From NCBI GenBank assembly GCA_041485845.1, contig JBGPKH010000359.1, positions 1 through 8,987 on the forward strand: 8,987 bases of DNA. The letters run 5' to 3'. Both the position numbers and the translations under genes were made by a program. Source of the stretch: OMOG01 sp041485845. Lineage in GTDB: Bacteria; Acidobacteriota; Terriglobia; Bryobacterales; Bryobacteraceae. This document shows, one piece after another, positions 6,296 to 8,987 of the stretch (position 1 is its first letter; every line of letters begins with the position of its first letter). The notes below the pieces were generated by a model. It did not search any database and was not told the origin of the DNA. It worked only from the letters and a program-made list of their open reading frames with translations.

Positions 6296-8002
6296 ATGTC
6301 CAACCCAAGCATGCTGGATCAGGATCGAGCTACCGGTTCGGATCCCCAGCCCACCAACGAGTCCAACGAGTCCTTTGGCGACATCCTCTCGCAATACGAA
6401 CAGGCTCATTCCCACCGCACCGAGGAAGGCGGAAAAGGCCTCGAGGGCACGGTCATTGCAGTGTCCGGCGAATCGGTATTTCTGGATATCGGCTTCAAGA
6501 CGGAAGGCATCATTCCGCTGGCCGAATTCCAGAAAACCGGCGACCCAATCAAGCCCGGGGACAAGCTTCCCGTTTCTATCAAGGGCCGCGATCCCGAAGG
6601 CTACTACGAGCTCTCCCGCCTCAAGGTGGAGCGCCCCAAGGATTGGTCTTCTCTGGAAAAAGCGTTCGCCGGCAAGGCGGCGATCGCCGGTGTCATCACC
6701 GCCGTGGTCAAGGGCGGGGTCAGCGTGGACGTAGGGGTGCGCGCGTTCATGCCGGCTTCCCGCAGCGGAGCCAAGGACGCGGCCGAAATGGAAAAGCTGA
6801 TCGGCCAGGAAATCCAGTGCCGCATCATCAAGCTCGACGTAGCCGATGAGGACGTGGTGGTGGACCGCCGCGCCGTCCTGGAGGAAGAGGAGCGCGCCTC
6901 CAAGGAGCGCCGCTACACCGAAGTCAAGGAAGGTGAGACGGTACACGGCACGGTGCGCAGCCTGACCGACTACGGCGCCTTCGTGGATATTGGCGGCGTG
7001 GACGCCCTGCTCCACGTGGCCGACATTTGCTGGGGCCGCGTGAACAAACCCGCTGACGTCCTCGCGGTGGGGCAGGAGTTGGATGCCAAGGTGCTCAAGG
7101 TGGATCCCGCCAAGCGGCGCATTTCGCTAGGCATGAAGCAGCTTCAACCGCACCCTTGGGACCTGGCGAGCGAAAAGTACAAGACCGGCGAACGGGTCCA
7201 CGGCAGCGTCACCCGGGTCGCCGATTTTGGCGCCTTTGTGGAACTCGAGAAGGGCGTCGAAGGTCTGATCCACCTCTCCGAGATGTCCTGGTCGAAGAAG
7301 GTGCGCAAGCCGTCGGACGTGCTCAAGCCAGGCGAGCAGGTGGAAGTGGTCATCCTCGGTGTGAACCAGGCCGACCGCCGCATCTCGCTAGGACTGAAGC
7401 AGGCCCTGGGCGATCCCTGGGTCGAGGTTCCCCAAAAATTCCCACTGGGTTCGGTGGCGGAAGGCGCGGTGACCAGCCTGCAAAAGTTCGGAGCCTTCAT
7501 CCAACTTGCCGAAGGTGTGGAGGGCATGATTCACGTCGGCGATATCAGCGCCGAGAAGCGCATCAATCATCCGCAGGACATCCTCAAAATGGGACAGGTG
7601 GTGAAGGCCCAGGTGCTCGAAATCGATACCGAAAAGCGCCGTTTGCGCCTCGGCATGAAGCAACTGGTGCCGACCGGCCTCGACGAGTACATCGCCGAAC
7701 ACAAAGAAGGCGACGTGGTCACCGGCCGAATGACAGACGTGTCCGGGGGCCGCGCCCGTGTGGAACTCGGAGAGGGTGTGCCAGGCACTTGCCGGATGGG
7801 CGCCGAAGCTCCCGAGAAGGAAGAGAAACCGGCAGAGCCTTCGGCCAATCTGACGTCGCTATCGTCCATGCTTGCAAAGAAGTGGAAGGGCGGCCAGGGC
7901 GGCGGCTCCCAACGCGAGGCCGCGCGCGCCGGCCAGATTCGCAGCTTCCGCATCGTCAAGCTGGACCCGGCTACCAAGAAGATCGAGCTGGAACTGGCGT
8001 GA
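6296..8002 (+). CDS. rpsA: 30S ribosomal protein S1
   Basis: A 568-residue protein made of six S1 (OB-fold) RNA-binding domains, the size and layout of proteobacterial S1 (about 557). Domains lie at roughly 46-110, 127-193, 212-282, 297-368, 384-455 and 471-567. Domains 3-5 are the most canonical, each with a Y/F-GAF(V/I) strand, (L/M)(L/I)H(V/L) and the closing K-R-(R/I)-(I/L)-(S/R)-LG(M/L)KQ. Domains 1-2 are divergent, as expected for the ribosome-binding half. Domain 6 is split by a charged and glycine-rich insert (about 503-545) before its last strands. The protein holds mRNA on the 30S subunit for translation initiation. The start is ATG at 6296, with no strong Shine-Dalgarno in the AT-rich leader. 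A hairpin with T-rich tail follows the stop. It is divergent from the kinase, with about 40 bases between. Confidence 0.97.
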   Translation: MSNPSMLDQDRATGSDPQPTNESNESFGDILSQYEQAHSHRTEEGGKGLEGTVIAVSGESVFLDIGFKTEGIIPLAEFQKTGDPIKPGDKLPVSIKGRDPEGYYELSRLKVERPKDWSSLEKAFAGKAAIAGVITAVVKGGVSVDVGVRAFMPASRSGAKDAAEMEKLIGQEIQCRIIKLDVADEDVVVDRRAVLEEEERASKERRYTEVKEGETVHGTVRSLTDYGAFVDIGGVDALLHVADICWGRVNKPADVLAVGQELDAKVLKVDPAKRRISLGMKQLQPHPWDLASEKYKTGERVHGSVTRVADFGAFVELEKGVEGLIHLSEMSWSKKVRKPSDVLKPGEQVEVVILGVNQADRRISLGLKQALGDPWVEVPQKFPLGSVAEGAVTSLQKFGAFIQLAEGVEGMIHVGDISAEKRINHPQDILKMGQVVKAQVLEIDTEKRRLRLGMKQLVPTGLDEYIAEHKEGDVVTGRMTDVSGGRARVELGEGVPGTCRMGAEAPEKEEKPAEPSANLTSLSSMLAKKWKGGQGGGSQREAARAGQIRSFRIVKLDPATKKIELELA

Positions 8003-8032
8003 GTTTGGTAGGTTCCAAACCTGCCCTGTTTT
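8003..8032 (+). terminator. Probable intrinsic terminator of the S1 gene
   Basis: Directly after the TGA, 8007-8025 folds as an 8-base-pair stem (GGTAGGTT with AACCTGCC, one G-T pair) around CCA, followed by CTGTTTT. A competing stem, GTTTGG (8003-8008) with CCAAAC (8015-8020), uses the same bases. Position and T-run fit Rho-independent termination; the T-run is short. Confidence 0.55.
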
Positions 8033-8102
8033 CCCGCGCCCTGAATCTGCCGGGTCGATGCCGCTTCGATCGGTCTCCACCTAAGGGATCGGAGTCCGCT
8101 TC

Positions 8103-8537
8103 TCAGACTACTTTAGGCAGACGTTGGCGGCGGGTCGCCCATTGCTCGCTGGTGAAGAGGCGCGGGCCGACCTGGATCATGCGCGGGAGGAGGGTAAAGA
8201 GGTCGCTGGGGTTCCATGGCTTGCCGGCGCGGGTCTTGAATCCGCGGGTGTTAAGCTCGTTGGCGACACGGGAGAGCGGACAGTCTTCGACGATCATGTC
8301 CAGGGCGATGGTCACGATTTCCTTTTCGTGAGGGTTTTCGACCAGGCCGTTGCAATCGGGGGCCACTTGCAGGCCGTAGGGGATTTCTTCGGCATATGGT
8401 TGTTCGGCCCCGGCGGGGACGATGTCGCGCTCCCACTCGATGGCCGACGGCCTCCATCCCATTTCGATGCGCTGCATCAGGTACTCGAGCGTCGGCAGAC
8501 CGGTGAGCGATTCGCGAATGCGTTCCTTTTTGGCCAT
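8103..8537 (-). CDS. Stand-alone 'Recombinase'-domain protein without catalytic domain
   Basis: A 144-residue protein starting at ATG 8537, chosen because GGAG lies six bases upstream; the frame is open further to 8621 but that extension would read through the Shine-Dalgarno and a palindrome cluster. The part from about residue 52 (IPYGLQVAPDCNG ... ENPHEKEIVTIALDMI ... LSRVANELNTRGFKTRAGKPWNPSDLFTLLPRM) matches the 'Recombinase' domain that follows the catalytic domain in large serine recombinases, including the RG-x-x-T-R-x-G-x-x-W signature. The serine catalytic domain and the C-terminal zinc ribbon are absent. In its place is a short N-terminal segment (LPTLEYLMQRIEMGWRPSAIEWERD). It is probably a DNA-binding protein and not a recombinase: either a domesticated regulator or a fragment kept by selection. 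The good ribosome site and clean frame argue against simple decay. Its function is unknown. Confidence 0.75.
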   Translation of the reverse strand: MAKKERIRESLTGLPTLEYLMQRIEMGWRPSAIEWERDIVPAGAEQPYAEEIPYGLQVAPDCNGLVENPHEKEIVTIALDMIVEDCPLSRVANELNTRGFKTRAGKPWNPSDLFTLLPRMIQVGPRLFTSEQWATRRQRLPKVV

Positions 8538-8608
8538 GGCAAACTCCGGGCGGAATTGGGCACGCGACTTGCCGTGGCAAGGGCGCGGGATTGCGTGGTT
8601 TTGGGGGC

Positions 8609-8639
8609 GGACAGTGTCCACCGGTGGGACAAAGTGTCC
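8609..8639. promoter_or_regulatory. Cluster of three palindromes upstream of the recombinase-domain gene
   Basis: Within 31 bases there are GGACA-G-TGTCC (8609-8619), ACCGGT (8620-8625) and GGACA-AAG-TGTCC (8627-8639). The two outer sites share the same GGACA/TGTCC half-sites. They lie 72-102 bases before the start of the recombinase-domain gene, where an operator would sit, and just after the 3' end of the permease remnant. They could be a dimer-binding operator, perhaps autoregulatory, or the residue of a mobile-element end. Confidence 0.4.
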
Positions 8640-8664
8640 GGTTCCGAAGCGGGGACAGGGGAGG

Positions 8665-8987
8665 CTACTCTCCGCGAATCGCGATTTGCGGGCCCACGCG
8701 AGCGGCGCGGCGCGCGGGGAGATAGCAGGCCAGGAGCGCGACGGTGAGCATGAGGAGAGAAACGGCGGCGTAGGTCAGGGGATCGCCGGGGCTCACGCCG
8801 AAGACCAGGCGGTACCAGACCGTTTGTTCGAAGACGCCGGTCTGTTGCTGCCAGGCGGAGAACTCGGGAGGCGAGACGCCGAGCTTGGGATATTGCGGCA
8901 GGCAGGTGTCCCAGACGGCCACGAGCTTCGCGGAATCGCGGAACGGCAGCGGCTTCAGGATGACCGCATTTGCACCAGGCTGAAGAT
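8665..8987 (-). pseudogene. ADOP-type ABC transporter permease remnant: internal deletion plus frameshift
   Basis: Reading inward from the right edge, the minus strand first gives IFSLV, then after two extra bases (8971-8972) a new frame gives NAVILKPLPFRDSAKLVAVWDT and VSPPEFSAWQQQTGVFEQTVWYR. Together these are the typical start of the large periplasmic domain of MacB/FtsX-like 'acidobacterial duplicated orphan permeases'. The frame then jumps at about Arg-Leu (8806-8811) straight to VFGVSPGDPLTYAAVSLLMLTVALLACYLPARRAARV, the last membrane helix and C-terminus of the same family, ending with TAG at 8667-8665. Intact members have about 800 residues, so several hundred residues between these two parts are gone. 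The gene cannot make a working transporter. A GTG at 8922 could start an 85-residue relic, but expression is unlikely. The start lies beyond the window. Confidence 0.75.

Noticed and set aside
7156..8331. Long + strand frame (391 codons) inside and beyond the S1 gene
   Set aside because: It is an out-of-frame shadow of S1 in GC-rich DNA, running through the terminator and antisense to the recombinase-domain gene; the product is Arg/Gly-rich.
8538..8621. N-terminal extension of the recombinase-domain protein to 8621
   Set aside because: The extra 28 residues lack family features and would translate the Shine-Dalgarno; ATG at 8537 has a well-spaced GGAG.
1..8987. CRISPR arrays, tRNA/rRNA genes, complete insertion sequences
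   Set aside because: No regular direct repeats with spacers, no cloverleaf or rRNA-like stretches, and no transposase frame were seen on either strand.

Overview
The window is a GC-rich (roughly 60-65% by eye) bacterial chromosomal segment of 8987 bases. It carries ten protein-coding loci: eight complete genes, one gene cut by the left edge, and one decayed gene cut by the right edge. The lineage is most likely Acidobacteriota, perhaps the Solibacter/Bryobacter group. This is inferred from the sugar-acid type enolase-superfamily enzyme next to an exported RraA-like protein, the remnant of a duplicated-orphan (ADOP-type) ABC permease, the small stand-alone recombinase-domain protein, and a REP-like inverted repeat. 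No rRNA, tRNA, CRISPR array or complete insertion sequence was seen.

Left region (1-1789, + strand): the C-terminal part of a mandelate racemase/muconate lactonizing enzyme family dehydratase or racemase is followed by a secreted RraA-like protein. The pair looks like a small catabolic operon for sugar acids or related carboxylates. It ends at an inverted pair of REP-like sequences (1818-1883) that lies between convergent transcripts.

Middle-left region (1950-3662): an exported S1/P1-type zinc nuclease with all nine expected metal ligands is read leftward. Its TTG start overlaps the stop codon of an unrecognised 174-residue protein. A perfect Shine-Dalgarno plus a 17-codon mini-ORF sits just before the nuclease start. 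Divergent to these is a 126-residue coiled-coil protein.

Centre (3668-6255, - strand): a two-component operon consists of a membrane histidine kinase and an NtrC-type sigma-54 activator, translationally coupled by an ATGA overlap. Only about 40 bases separate it from the divergent gene for ribosomal protein S1 (6296-8002), which is followed by a likely intrinsic terminator.

Right region (8003-8987, - strand): a 144-residue protein contains only the 'Recombinase' DNA-binding type domain of large serine recombinases, without a catalytic domain. It is preceded by a tight cluster of three palindromes. Next comes an ADOP permease remnant that has lost its middle by an in-frame deletion and carries a frameshift near its visible N-terminal end.

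The core of the window (S1, two-component system) is ordinary housekeeping and regulation. The right end, the 2732-3256 gene and the exported RraA-like protein are the least explained parts. No complete new multi-gene system is evident.
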